Both the position numbers and the translations under genes were made by a program. Of a DNA stretch of 64,000 nucleotides, positions 26,271 to 35,203 are shown one piece after another. The number at the start of each line of letters is the position of its first letter. The stretch's first letter is position 1. This DNA is from Candidatus Obscuribacterales bacterium (GTDB lineage: Bacteria > Cyanobacteriota > Vampirovibrionia > Obscuribacterales > Obscuribacteraceae): contig JAIEOQ010000002.1 of NCBI GenBank assembly GCA_019750335.1, positions 496,001 through 560,000 of the forward strand, in the 5' to 3' direction. The notes beneath the pieces are model-generated. The model saw only the letters and a program-made list of their open reading frames with translations, was not told where the DNA came from and ran no database searches.

Positions 26271-27344
26271 ATGCTCGTACAAGAACCGGCACTGAAAGAA
26301 CCAGAGATCAAGGAACTCCCTGTGGTAGCTCCTAACCCCTCTATCGTCGATCAAATTCCTTTGAAGCTAATCATGCTTCTGGCTGCTCCCTATCTTGCCG
26401 GCAAAACGGCTGAAGCGGCTTTAAGAAAAGCCCATCAAATTTATAAAGAGCAAAGATTTTGCTCAACTTTGGACATACTTGGCGAAGACGCCACTGTTGA
26501 TGAAGATTGCCAGCAATCGGTCTACAACTATGTCAGCTTGATTGATCTAGTGGCCAAATCACCTCTGAGCGTGACTCGACCGGAACAGCAAATTACGGTT
26601 TCTTTTAAACCTTCCATGTTCAGCACGGCAACGCCAGGCAGTCCGGCAGCGCAAAAACATTTAGATCGAGCTTATGAACGGATTGAAACTATCGTTAACC
26701 ATGCCCGACAGAAACAGATTCGCGTCACTCTTGAAGCCGAAGATCATAACTGGACCGATTTCCATCTTGATACTTATTTTGCACTGATCAATGCTGGCTA
26801 CGACAACGTCGGTACCGTGCTCCAATCACGACTCTTCCGCACCAGAAACGACATCAAACGTTTCGACGAGCGTATGCGCGTACGCATGGTGATCGGTATT
26901 TATAATGAACCAGCCCAAATTGCCGCCACACAAAAACCGATCATGAAAGAGCTGGCTGTTGAATATGCAAGCGACCTCTGCCAAAGAGGAACTTATGTGG
27001 AGCTGGCAAGCCACGACAACGATTGCGTGAAAAATTTCTTGGAAAGAGTAGTAGTACCGCAACGAATTCCTGCCAACAAATTTGAAGTACAACATTTGCT
27101 TGGCGTACCGCGCAAAGATTTACAGCAGTCTTTAATTAGCGGACAATATTTTATTGAAATGGCTAAAACGGCCAAAGGCAAAGATTACGAACACTTAGCT
27201 GAATTGGCTCGCGCCGGAGCGCTAATGCGTATGTATCTGCCTTATGGTACCGAGCAAGTTGCTGGTCCTTATTGCCGACGTCGCCTCAAAGCCAATCCAA
27301 ATATGTTCGCTTACGGCATCAAAAATCTGTTGCACATACAATAA
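26271..27344 (+). CDS. Proline dehydrogenase
   Basis: An FAD-dependent enzyme that oxidises L-proline to pyrroline-5-carboxylate, passing electrons to the quinone pool. The beta/alpha-barrel features are visible: KPSMFS (strand 1), TLEAEDHNWTD, GTVLQSRLFRT, RVRMVIGIYNEP, YVELASHDND, EVQHLLGVP, and the signature YCRRRLKANPN near the C-terminus, with the arginine pair that binds the proline carboxylate. Length (357) fits a stand-alone ProDH rather than bifunctional PutA. The P5C dehydrogenase partner is not in the window. The start is unclear: TTG 26259, GTG 26268 and ATG 26271 are in frame, and none has a strong ribosome site. The convergent LRV gene ends 8 nt away. Confidence 0.9.
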   Translation: MLVQEPALKEPEIKELPVVAPNPSIVDQIPLKLIMLLAAPYLAGKTAEAALRKAHQIYKEQRFCSTLDILGEDATVDEDCQQSVYNYVSLIDLVAKSPLSVTRPEQQITVSFKPSMFSTATPGSPAAQKHLDRAYERIETIVNHARQKQIRVTLEAEDHNWTDFHLDTYFALINAGYDNVGTVLQSRLFRTRNDIKRFDERMRVRMVIGIYNEPAQIAATQKPIMKELAVEYASDLCQRGTYVELASHDNDCVKNFLERVVVPQRIPANKFEVQHLLGVPRKDLQQSLISGQYFIEMAKTAKGKDYEHLAELARAGALMRMYLPYGTEQVAGPYCRRRLKANPNMFAYGIKNLLHIQ

Positions 27345-27352
27345 CTTGCTCT

Positions 27353-28966
27353 TCAGCTAGTTCGTCTGGTCTGACGCAAAACAAGAGATTTTTTTGCGGC
27401 TCGTCGGACAGCAAGATCATTGTCACTAACTAACACCTGCAAAATTTCCGCTTCAAGCCAAGTAATTCTTGCAGCAAAGAGCCTGACATAAGGATCTTTA
27501 TCATAAGCCAATATACGTAAAGCGGCCAAAGGCAAAAGCGCGTTTTTTAGAAGCGATATTTTCACATTACGCTCTTGATCGGAAGCCATCAAATGCAGTG
27601 TAGCCGGTGGCGTATTTGGATTAAAAGCTACGCGCATCCTCACTTGCGCCGAAAGGTCAAAAGCCATTCCGGCAAGCAATGACGAAGAAGTTTGCGGGCA
27701 GGAGGCAGCAAAACTGCGCACAAAATTGCTTGAACTGCCGGCAAATTCATCAAGAGTCAATTCTCCGGATAGTGCCGATTGAGCAGGAGCTTGACGCACA
27801 TAAATTTCCGGATCTTGCCCGAGAATATCAATCGCCGCTTGTGATAGTTGCGGATTGTCAGCCACAGCCTGACGCACTGCACGTTCACTATCATGAGCCA
27901 GCATCACTAAAATTTGCGGCATAACATCACTATTGGCAGCAAGAGCTAAACGAACTGCAAGCGTTGAGTCCATAACAAGCGAGAGCGCCGACTCACCGGT
28001 TAAGAAGTGAGAGCCGGCCACAGCTTGACGTACAGTTTCTTCTTTATCTTGAGCCAAACTGAAAGCAAGCGCTTGATTGCACGAATCATGAATAGCAACC
28101 AAATATCGCACAAAGAGGTCCGTGTCATGAGAGAGCATGGACAACAGCTCTTCAGTAAGAAGCGGATTTCGGGCCACTTCACGACGAACATATACATCTT
28201 TATCTTTACCCAGCTCGCGCAATAAAGCCGGCGAGCACGAACTTTTACCAGCAACAAGACAACGAATGGAAGGATGCGAATCAAACGCAAGAAATTTCAG
28301 CACCGCCGGCGATGCCGATTCGTTACCGGCAATCGCTTGGCGAACTAAAGGGCTTTCGTCATTAGCCAGATCAATCATCAGCGATTCCGGGCAGCTCAGA
28401 TTGCGAGCCACATGAAATCTAACCTCCGGTTCCGGGTCTTTAGCCAATAAAGACAAAGTGCTTGGTCCAGCAGAAACATTGGCCGCTACCGCCATACGCA
28501 AAGCCGGATCTTTCTTTTGACTCAACCCGTGAAGCAAGTCCGGTGAAACATGAGGATTAGCAGCAGCCGCTCGGCGTACCACCAACTGATCGTCATCAGC
28601 TAGACGACAAGCCGCCTCACCTGGACAATTAGGATTTAGAGCGACAAGCTGACGCACTATTACATCTTTATCATTCGCCAAATAAGCCAAGCAATCTGCG
28701 GGAGCCAGTGCATGACCGGCGACAAATTGACGCACACTGATGTTTTCACGAAGAGCCAAAAGCCAAAGACCGTCACTGGAAATATCATTTTTTTCGACAA
28801 CCGCCGGAAAAGGCAGAGACCTTACTGTCCCGACCCGCTCACGAGCAACCTGTCCTTGCGAAAGCCAGGAAAATTCAGCCGCACTACCACTATTAACGGT
28901 AGTCCGAAAACGATCCGCAAAATCAAAGATGCCATTCAAATATTGTGGGGATATTTCCATATCCAA
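27353..28966 (-). CDS. LRV-repeat protein
   Basis: A 537-residue protein built from about 18 tandem 26-residue units from residue ~77 to near the end. The consensus is close to VR-x2-VA-x-NP-x3-P-x-LL-x2-LA-x-D-x-D. This is the leucine-rich-repeat variant (LRV) pattern, an alpha-helical solenoid first described in nitrogen-fixation-linked proteins, where it can be joined to an Fe-S domain. No Cys cluster is present here, so only the scaffold remains. It probably binds protein; the partner is unknown. It follows lipA by 84 nt on the same strand and may be co-transcribed with it. Confidence 0.8.
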   Translation of the reverse strand: MDMEISPQYLNGIFDFADRFRTTVNSGSAAEFSWLSQGQVARERVGTVRSLPFPAVVEKNDISSDGLWLLALRENISVRQFVAGHALAPADCLAYLANDKDVIVRQLVALNPNCPGEAACRLADDDQLVVRRAAAANPHVSPDLLHGLSQKKDPALRMAVAANVSAGPSTLSLLAKDPEPEVRFHVARNLSCPESLMIDLANDESPLVRQAIAGNESASPAVLKFLAFDSHPSIRCLVAGKSSCSPALLRELGKDKDVYVRREVARNPLLTEELLSMLSHDTDLFVRYLVAIHDSCNQALAFSLAQDKEETVRQAVAGSHFLTGESALSLVMDSTLAVRLALAANSDVMPQILVMLAHDSERAVRQAVADNPQLSQAAIDILGQDPEIYVRQAPAQSALSGELTLDEFAGSSSNFVRSFAASCPQTSSSLLAGMAFDLSAQVRMRVAFNPNTPPATLHLMASDQERNVKISLLKNALLPLAALRILAYDKDPYVRLFAARITWLEAEILQVLVSDNDLAVRRAAKKSLVLRQTRRTS

Positions 28967-29050
28967 CCAACCTGCCTATACGCAGCCAATGTCAAGAGCA
29001 TCATCGGACAGCGCGACACCTTAGTCCAGAAAGAAATTGTTCATCTAAGC

Positions 29051-29968
29051 TTAGATTGCTTCGGACAAAGTCCAGGCTTGTTCTTCGGCATGATAGCTAC
29101 TGCGAACCAGCGGCCCGGAAAAAACATTGGTGAAGCCCATTTCCATACCGACTTTATGAAAGTATTCAAATTTTTCCGGCTCAACCCAACGTTCCACAGC
29201 TAAATGCTCAAGAGTAGGCTGCATATATTGACCGATAGTCACTAAATCAACTTCAGCCTTACGCAACAAAGAAAGCAAGTCGACAATCTCTTCATCGCTT
29301 TCACCCAAACCAACCATAAAGCCTGATTTGGTAACAAAACCGGCCTCTTTAGCTCGCTTAAGCAGCTCCAAGCTTCGCTCAAGCTTTGCTTGCGGTCTGA
29401 CTCGATAATAAAGACGAGCGATGCTCTCCACATTGTGATTCAAAACATCAGGACCGGCAGCAAGAACCGTATCTAAAGCTTGCCAATTTCCGCAAAAATC
29501 CGGAATCAAAACCTCAATTTTGGTTTCCGGTGAGCTTTCACGGATAGCTTGAATAGTGCTTGCCCAAACCGATGCACCACCGTCTTTCAGCTCATCTCGA
29601 TTGACCGATGTAACCACCACATATTTCAAGTCCATGACTGAAACGGTTTCAGCTACGCGGCGCGGTTCATCCAGATCAAGCTCCGTCGGACGCCCGGTAG
29701 CGATATTACAAAAACCGCAACTGCGCGTGCAAACATTGCCCAAAATCATCAGGGTAGCCGTTTGTTTTGACCAACACTCACCGCGATTCGGACAAGCAGC
29801 CGATTCACATACCGTATTCAGCTCTTGCTCGGTGATCAGTTTTTTAATTCTTTTATAGCCCTCACCGGTCGGCAGAGATACTTTCAACCAGGGCGGTTTT
29901 GGCTTCCGCTCTGGCTTGCTGCTTATTGTGAGAACCGCCGAGATGTCAGCATCGCCTTTATTGTTCAT
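29051..29968 (-). CDS. lipA: Lipoyl synthase
   Basis: A 305-residue radical-SAM enzyme that inserts two sulfurs into protein-bound octanoyl groups. The auxiliary [4Fe-4S] ligands are in CESAACPNRGEC, the radical-SAM cluster in CTRSCGFC, and the C-terminal RSSYHAEE supplies the serine ligand to the auxiliary cluster. The N-terminus has KPPWLKV as in the family. It is divergent from the PDH operon across 215 nt, and its product is the E2 cofactor of that operon. No lipB or lplA is in the window. The ATG is preceded by a weak GCGGA. Confidence 0.97.
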   Translation of the reverse strand: MNNKGDADISAVLTISSKPERKPKPPWLKVSLPTGEGYKRIKKLITEQELNTVCESAACPNRGECWSKQTATLMILGNVCTRSCGFCNIATGRPTELDLDEPRRVAETVSVMDLKYVVVTSVNRDELKDGGASVWASTIQAIRESSPETKIEVLIPDFCGNWQALDTVLAAGPDVLNHNVESIARLYYRVRPQAKLERSLELLKRAKEAGFVTKSGFMVGLGESDEEIVDLLSLLRKAEVDLVTIGQYMQPTLEHLAVERWVEPEKFEYFHKVGMEMGFTNVFSGPLVRSSYHAEEQAWTLSEAI

Positions 29969-30183
29969 TCAGATTTCCGCTCTACAACAGGATTTCAACC
30001 AATTCATTCCAGAAATTTTTTGTTTTCCAGCAAGTAAATATGACACAATGTGTAGCAATTGCTGGCATCGGACAAACTGCTTGAGATTGTAGCAGCAACT
30101 ATGGTTCCAACAGCAATTTGCTCGATAACCCAGACAGAAAACTGTCAGGTTTTCTTTAGGTAAAAAAACGGGACATTAAAGCC

Positions 30184-31326
30184 ATGCCAAGAACACCCAT
30201 TGAGGTTCCACACAAGATTGAGTATCTGTCTATCCTTAACGAAAAAGGCGAAGTAGACACAAAGCTTGAACCAAAAATCGAGCCTAAACAGCTCAAAGAG
30301 ATGTACCGCTGGATGCTGCTGGCACGGCGAGTAGATGAACGTTTATTAAAGTTGCAACGTCAAGGACGAATCGGCACTTTTCCACAAGCCACCGGACACG
30401 AAGCGATCAGCTTAGGCTCCATCGTCAACTTAAAGCCTAGTGACTGGCATGTACCCGCTTATCGGGAACTGGCCGGTTTTCTTTATCGCGGCTGGCCTTT
30501 GGAAAGCATCCTTATTTATTGGATGGGCTACGAGGAAGGCGCCCAACCTCCGGAAGGCACAAACGATCTGCCAATTGCCGTTCCGGTTTCCAGTCAACTT
30601 TTGCATGCCGCCGGTTTGGGCATGGCAAACAATCTTCAAGGCGACAAAAATGTCGTAGTTACTTATTTCGGCGATGGCGGTTCTTCGGAAGGCGATTGCC
30701 ACGAAGCGATGAACTTTGCCGCTGTTTTTGATGCACCGGTTGTTTTTGTTTGTCTGAACAATCAATTTGCCATCTCGGTACCGATCGCCAAACAAATGAA
30801 AAACAAAACCATTGCCCAAAGAGCGATTGCTTACGGCATGGACGGTATACGTGTCGACGGCAATGACGTACTTGCTATGTATGTAGCAACAAAAGAAGCC
30901 GTCGAAAAAGCAAGAAGAGGCGAAGGCCCGACTCTGATTGAAGCTTTGACTTACCGCTATACTCCGCACACTACAGCTGACGATCCGTCACGTTATCGCA
31001 ACGAAGACGTATCTAAAGAATGGGCAGCAAAAGAACCTTTAATCCGCTTCGAAAAATATTTGAAAGCGAAAAAAGTGATGACCGACGCTGAAAAGCAAAC
31101 AATGGAAGAGGAGATTGAGGCTCGCATCAACGAAGCGATCACCAATGCCGAAGAAGCAACAAAACATCCGCCGCTTTCAGATCCGTTAGTGATGTTTGAT
31201 TATCTTTATAAAGATATGCCTGATTATCTCAGCCTACAAAGAGATGAGTTGGCTAAGGCGTTGGGAATTTCCGAAGCTGACGATTCAAAAAAAAATGAAG
31301 CAAGCACAGCAAAGAGAGGTGGTTAA
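30184..31326 (+). CDS. pdhA: Pyruvate dehydrogenase E1 component, alpha subunit
   Basis: A 380-residue thiamine-diphosphate E1 alpha of a 2-oxo acid dehydrogenase. The TPP motif runs from GDGGSSEGDCHEAMNF to the closing NNQFAIS. The phosphorylation-loop region YRYTPHTTADDPSRYR is typical. It heads a four-gene operon (E1 alpha, E1 beta, E2, E3). Gram-positive and cyanobacterial PDHs have this split E1. A branched-chain 2-oxo acid complex is the alternative, but the presence of QGRIGTFPQATGHEA and adjacency to lipA favour pyruvate. Spacing to pdhB is 2 nt. Confidence 0.9.
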   Translation: MPRTPIEVPHKIEYLSILNEKGEVDTKLEPKIEPKQLKEMYRWMLLARRVDERLLKLQRQGRIGTFPQATGHEAISLGSIVNLKPSDWHVPAYRELAGFLYRGWPLESILIYWMGYEEGAQPPEGTNDLPIAVPVSSQLLHAAGLGMANNLQGDKNVVVTYFGDGGSSEGDCHEAMNFAAVFDAPVVFVCLNNQFAISVPIAKQMKNKTIAQRAIAYGMDGIRVDGNDVLAMYVATKEAVEKARRGEGPTLIEALTYRYTPHTTADDPSRYRNEDVSKEWAAKEPLIRFEKYLKAKKVMTDAEKQTMEEEIEARINEAITNAEEATKHPPLSDPLVMFDYLYKDMPDYLSLQRDELAKALGISEADDSKKNEASTAKRGG

Positions 31327-31328
31327 TC

Positions 31329-32312
31329 ATGGCTGAAATGAATATGGCTAAAGCAATCAACCTCGCAATGCATGAGGCTATGGAACGCGACAAACGTGTG
31401 CTTGTTATGGGCGAAGACGTCGGTCCGGACGAAGGTGTTTTCCGAATTACCGAAGGGCTCCATGCCAAATTCGGCGACAAACGTGTTATCGATACACCGC
31501 TAGCCGAAGCTGGCATTGTTGGTACAGCAATCGGTATGGCCATTTACGGGCTAAGACCGATCGCTGAAATTCAATTCTCCGGATTTGAATATTATGCTTA
31601 CCACCAAATCGAGATGCACGCCGGTCGCTTCCGCAACCGCACCCGCGGTCGCTTGAGCTGCCCAATGGTTATTCGCTGCCCTTCCGGCGGCGGCATCCGT
31701 GCCATCGAACATCACAGCGAAAGCCGCGAAGCAATTTACGCTCACTCACCGGGTCTTAAAGTCGTAATGCCTTCCGGTCCGCGTAACGCTCGTGCTCTTC
31801 TGCATGCGGCGATTCAAGATCCGGATCCGGTTATTTATTACGAACCGAAAGCGCTCTATCGTCTTTTCAAAGAAGACGTTCCGGAAACTGTGGAAACTTT
31901 GCCGATCGGCAGAGCCCAAGTCGTTCAAGAAGGTAAAGATGTAACTATCGTCGCTTACGGCGCCATGGTTCGCCCAGCTATTGATGCCGCTGAAATCTTG
32001 GAAGAAGAAGACGGCATCAGACCGGAAATTATTGACCTTCTCACTATCGCTCCGATGGATACTGAAACAATTGTCAATTCAGTTAAAAAGACCGGCCGCG
32101 TGATCATCGTTCATGAAGGTCCGCGTACTTGCGGTATCGGTTCCGAAGTTGTCGCTCGTATCAACGAATTTGCGCTTATGTATTTGGAAGCGCCAATTCG
32201 CCGAGTTACCGGCTACGACGTGCCGATCCCTTACTTTGCCCGGGAGAAAGCTTATCTTCCTGACGCTGACAAAGTAGTAAGCGCTGTCCGCGAAGTCTTG
32301 TCGTTTAACTAG
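31329..32312 (+). CDS. pdhB: Pyruvate dehydrogenase E1 component, beta subunit
   Basis: A 327-residue E1 beta, usual length. It has VLVMGEDVG with the active-site glutamate, FRITEGLHAKFGDKRVIDTP, AEIQFSGFEYYA and SPGLKVVMPSGPRNARALL, and a C-terminal transketolase domain from about residue 200 (GRAQVVQEGKDVTIVAYG). With E1 alpha it forms an alpha2-beta2 tetramer and decarboxylates pyruvate onto the E2 lipoyl group. An AGAGAGGTGG purine stretch overlaps the end of pdhA and serves as ribosome site, so translation is coupled. Confidence 0.92.
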   Translation: MAEMNMAKAINLAMHEAMERDKRVLVMGEDVGPDEGVFRITEGLHAKFGDKRVIDTPLAEAGIVGTAIGMAIYGLRPIAEIQFSGFEYYAYHQIEMHAGRFRNRTRGRLSCPMVIRCPSGGGIRAIEHHSESREAIYAHSPGLKVVMPSGPRNARALLHAAIQDPDPVIYYEPKALYRLFKEDVPETVETLPIGRAQVVQEGKDVTIVAYGAMVRPAIDAAEILEEEDGIRPEIIDLLTIAPMDTETIVNSVKKTGRVIIVHEGPRTCGIGSEVVARINEFALMYLEAPIRRVTGYDVPIPYFAREKAYLPDADKVVSAVREVLSFN

Positions 32313-32344
32313 TCATTGCTCAGAGCAACGCATGAGGTGAAAAC

Positions 32345-33754
32345 ATGGTGTTTGAGTTCAAGCTGCCAGACGTGGGTGAAGGAATCCATGAAGCAGAAGT
32401 TCTTGCCATTAAAGTCAAAGAAGGTGATTCGGTTAAAGAGTATCAACCGATGTTTGACGTGGAGACGGATAAAGCCGTCGTCGAAATAACCGCACCGGTT
32501 ACTGGCGTCGTTGACAAAATCAAAGTCAAAGTCGGCGACATGGCAAAAGTCGGCAACGTTATGATTACTTTCAATACTACCGGTGGCGCTAGCGCTCCAG
32601 CAGCAGAAAAAGTAGTCGAAAAAGAGACGGCTAAAACAGCTTTGAATTCATCAGCCGCAGCTTCTACAGCGCTCAAAGCGCTAGGACAAAACGTAGCTAC
32701 AGGTAACGGCAAAGGTGCGGCTACCATCGAAGCCAAAGCGCCAACTTTTGCCGGACCGGTACCGGCAGCTCCAGCAACAAGACGCTTAGCTCGCGAGCTT
32801 GGCGTCGACTTGAAACTTGTAAACGGCTCGGGAACTGGCGGTCGCGTCCTTAAAGAAGATATCCGTGCTTATGCCGAAGGCATTCCTGGTGCCGGACGCA
32901 CCATACAGTCTAGCGGCACCGCGTCGCCATCCGCTCACCGTCATGCACCGGCAGCTCGTACCGGCAGCGGAAGCTCAGCAGAGACGCTGGAACCTTTAAG
33001 CCGTGAACCGCTTACTCTATCGCCTTTCGAATTACCTGATTTCAGTAAATACGGTTCAGTAGAAAGAGTGCCTTTACGCTCCTTGCGTCGCAAAATCGCC
33101 ATGAATATGGCTCAATCTTGGACTCATGTACCTCATGTCGCCCATTTCGATCAGATCGATATTACCGACATCGAGCATTACAGACAGAAACATGAGAAAT
33201 CGGTGGCTAGCCATGGCGGCAAACTCACTCTGACTGTACTTGCTTTGAAAGCCATTGTTTCCGCTTTGAAAAAATATCCGCAGTTCAATACCAGCCTGGA
33301 TGAACAAACAAGCGAAATCATCTACAAGCAGTACTACAACATCGGTATTGCTGTGGCTACCGAGCGCGGCTTGATTGTTCCGGTAATTAAAAACGTCGAT
33401 CAAAAAAGCATTATCGACCTTTCAGTTGAACTTGCCGACCTGGCGCAAAAAACACGCGACGGCAAAATCGAGCTCGACAGATTACAAGGCGGAACTTTCA
33501 CTATCACCAATATCGGTGCCATTGGCGGCACCGGCATGATGCCGATGGTGAACTATCCGGAAGTGGCTATTTTCGGTATGGCAAAGTCGAGACCGGAGCC
33601 CGTAGTGCGCAACGGCGAAATTGTCATACGCAACATACTCAATGTCACCATGTCTTTCGATCATCGTGTGGCTGACGGAGCTGAAGCAGCTTATTTCGTC
33701 AGACACGTATCCGAATGTCTTGAGGATCCTTTCAAACTGCTTCTGGAGGCCTAA
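32345..33754 (+). CDS. pdhC: Dihydrolipoamide acetyltransferase (E2) of the PDH complex
   Basis: A 469-residue E2. One lipoyl domain (1-80) has the lipoylated lysine K43 in VETDKAVVEI. An Ala/Thr-rich linker and the E3/E1-binding domain (about 137-175, ATRRLARELGVDL...GTGGRVLKEDI) follow. After a second linker (Ser/His/Pro-rich) comes the catalytic domain (about 235-469) with the DHRVADG motif (His and Asp of the active site). It accepts the acetyl group from E1 and passes it to CoA. Substrate assignment (pyruvate versus branched-chain) rests on context. It starts 32 nt after pdhB with GAGGTGAAAAC before the ATG. Confidence 0.93.
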   Translation: MVFEFKLPDVGEGIHEAEVLAIKVKEGDSVKEYQPMFDVETDKAVVEITAPVTGVVDKIKVKVGDMAKVGNVMITFNTTGGASAPAAEKVVEKETAKTALNSSAAASTALKALGQNVATGNGKGAATIEAKAPTFAGPVPAAPATRRLARELGVDLKLVNGSGTGGRVLKEDIRAYAEGIPGAGRTIQSSGTASPSAHRHAPAARTGSGSSAETLEPLSREPLTLSPFELPDFSKYGSVERVPLRSLRRKIAMNMAQSWTHVPHVAHFDQIDITDIEHYRQKHEKSVASHGGKLTLTVLALKAIVSALKKYPQFNTSLDEQTSEIIYKQYYNIGIAVATERGLIVPVIKNVDQKSIIDLSVELADLAQKTRDGKIELDRLQGGTFTITNIGAIGGTGMMPMVNYPEVAIFGMAKSRPEPVVRNGEIVIRNILNVTMSFDHRVADGAEAAYFVRHVSECLEDPFKLLLEA

Positions 33755-33756
33755 TC

Positions 33757-35196
33757 ATGGTTGTTGGCGAAATGGTGCAAGACATCCAGCTCGTTGTTTT
33801 AGGAGCTGGTCCTGGAGGCTACACCGCCGCATTGCGCGCGGCTGAGCTGGGCATCAAAACAATCTTGGTAGATGCCAACCCAAAACCGGGCGGCACCTGT
33901 CTCCATGTTGGCTGCATCCCTTCCAAAGCGCTTCTTCACGCCGCCGAGCTGGTAAACGAAACCAAAACCGCCGCTGATTTTGGCTTGCTTTTTGATAAAC
34001 CAAAATTAGAACTCGACAAATTGCGCGGCTGGAAAGACGGCATTCTTGATCGTCTCGCCTCAGGCATTGCCGGCAAATGCAAAAGCGCCGGCGTCGAAAT
34101 CATGCACGGAAAAGCGCTTTTCAAAGATTCGCGCAACGTTCGCATCGAATGCGAAGGCGAATCAGCCGTACGGATCAAATTCAAACATTGCATCATTGCC
34201 ACCGGTTCGCGCCCAATCATGCCGAAGATGTTCGATATCGGCTCACCGAGAGTTCTCGATTCGACCGGCGCCTTAAAAATAGAAGACGTGCCGAAATCAC
34301 TTTTGGTTATCGGCGGCGGCTATATCGGCTTAGAGATGGGAACCGTTTATGCCGCGCTCGGCAGCGAAGTTACTGTTGTTGAAATGACCGACGGATTGCT
34401 ACCTGGCGTTGATCGCGATTTGGTACGCCCTCTCCATCAACATTTGGAAAAAACTTTCAAAGCTCTTTATTTGAATACAAAAGTAACCAAAATCGAAGAC
34501 ACCGGCAAAAGCGTCAAAGCTTCATTTGAAGGTAAAGATGTGCCAACGGAAGCAACTTTCGACAAAGTTTTGGTTTGTGTCGGACGACGTCCGAACAGCG
34601 ACGAACTTGGCTTAGAAACCACTCAAGTAAAGCTGGACGATCACGGCTTTATCGTCATTGACGATCAATGCCGCACCAGCGAAAAGCGCATATTCTCAAT
34701 CGGTGATGTATCCGGACAACCCATGTTGGCTCACCGCGCGATTGGGCAAGCATATGTAGCCGCCGAAGTAATTGCCGGCAAAAATTCCGTTTTCGACAAT
34801 CGTGCTATGCCAGCAGTCGTCTTTACTCAGCCGGAAATTGCTTGGGTAGGACTTACGGATAATGAAGCTCGGGCGCAAAATATCGAAGTCGGCACAGCAA
34901 AATATCCTTGGTCGGCTAATGGCAGAGCCCATACTTTAGCTGAGCCCTCAGGACAGACCAAGATTATTTACGATCCGAACACAACCCAAGTGCTGGGAGT
35001 CGGCATGGTCGGTCCACGTGCTGGTGAACTAATTTCAGAAGCAGCCTTAGCCATTGAAATGGGAGCGATGCTGGAAGATTTAGCCGTGACCATTCACACT
35101 CATCCGACCCTTTCCGAAACGCTTATGGAAGCTGCCATATCCGCACTTGCTCGCATCGAGAAGCAATCGGCCAAAGAAAAAGCAACAGTTTCTTAA
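33757..35196 (+). CDS. lpdA: Dihydrolipoamide dehydrogenase (E3)
   Basis: A 479-residue FAD disulfide reductase that re-oxidises the E2 dihydrolipoyl group with NAD+. FAD-binding GAGPGGYTAALRAAELG is at the N-terminus, the redox disulfide is C48/C53 in GGTCLHVGCIPS, NAD-binding is GGGYIGLEMGTVYAALG near residue 185, the second FAD motif is SIGDVSG, and the active-site His-Glu pair is in HTHPTLSE. A GGAGG nine bases before the ATG overlaps the end of the E2 gene. Last gene of the PDH operon; the convergent phosphoesterase stops 7 nt beyond. Confidence 0.95.
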   Translation: MVVGEMVQDIQLVVLGAGPGGYTAALRAAELGIKTILVDANPKPGGTCLHVGCIPSKALLHAAELVNETKTAADFGLLFDKPKLELDKLRGWKDGILDRLASGIAGKCKSAGVEIMHGKALFKDSRNVRIECEGESAVRIKFKHCIIATGSRPIMPKMFDIGSPRVLDSTGALKIEDVPKSLLVIGGGYIGLEMGTVYAALGSEVTVVEMTDGLLPGVDRDLVRPLHQHLEKTFKALYLNTKVTKIEDTGKSVKASFEGKDVPTEATFDKVLVCVGRRPNSDELGLETTQVKLDDHGFIVIDDQCRTSEKRIFSIGDVSGQPMLAHRAIGQAYVAAEVIAGKNSVFDNRAMPAVVFTQPEIAWVGLTDNEARAQNIEVGTAKYPWSANGRAHTLAEPSGQTKIIYDPNTTQVLGVGMVGPRAGELISEAALAIEMGAMLEDLAVTIHTHPTLSETLMEAAISALARIEKQSAKEKATVS

Positions 35197-35203
35197 ACAG
35201 AAA

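Noticed and set aside
30120-30165. Small inverted repeat around AGAAAAC/GTTTTCT before pdhA
   Set aside because: Only seven pairs, AT-rich and without a matching partner or clear function.
30430-30969. 179-codon open frame on the minus strand
   Set aside because: Antisense shadow of pdhA, whose domains are unambiguous.
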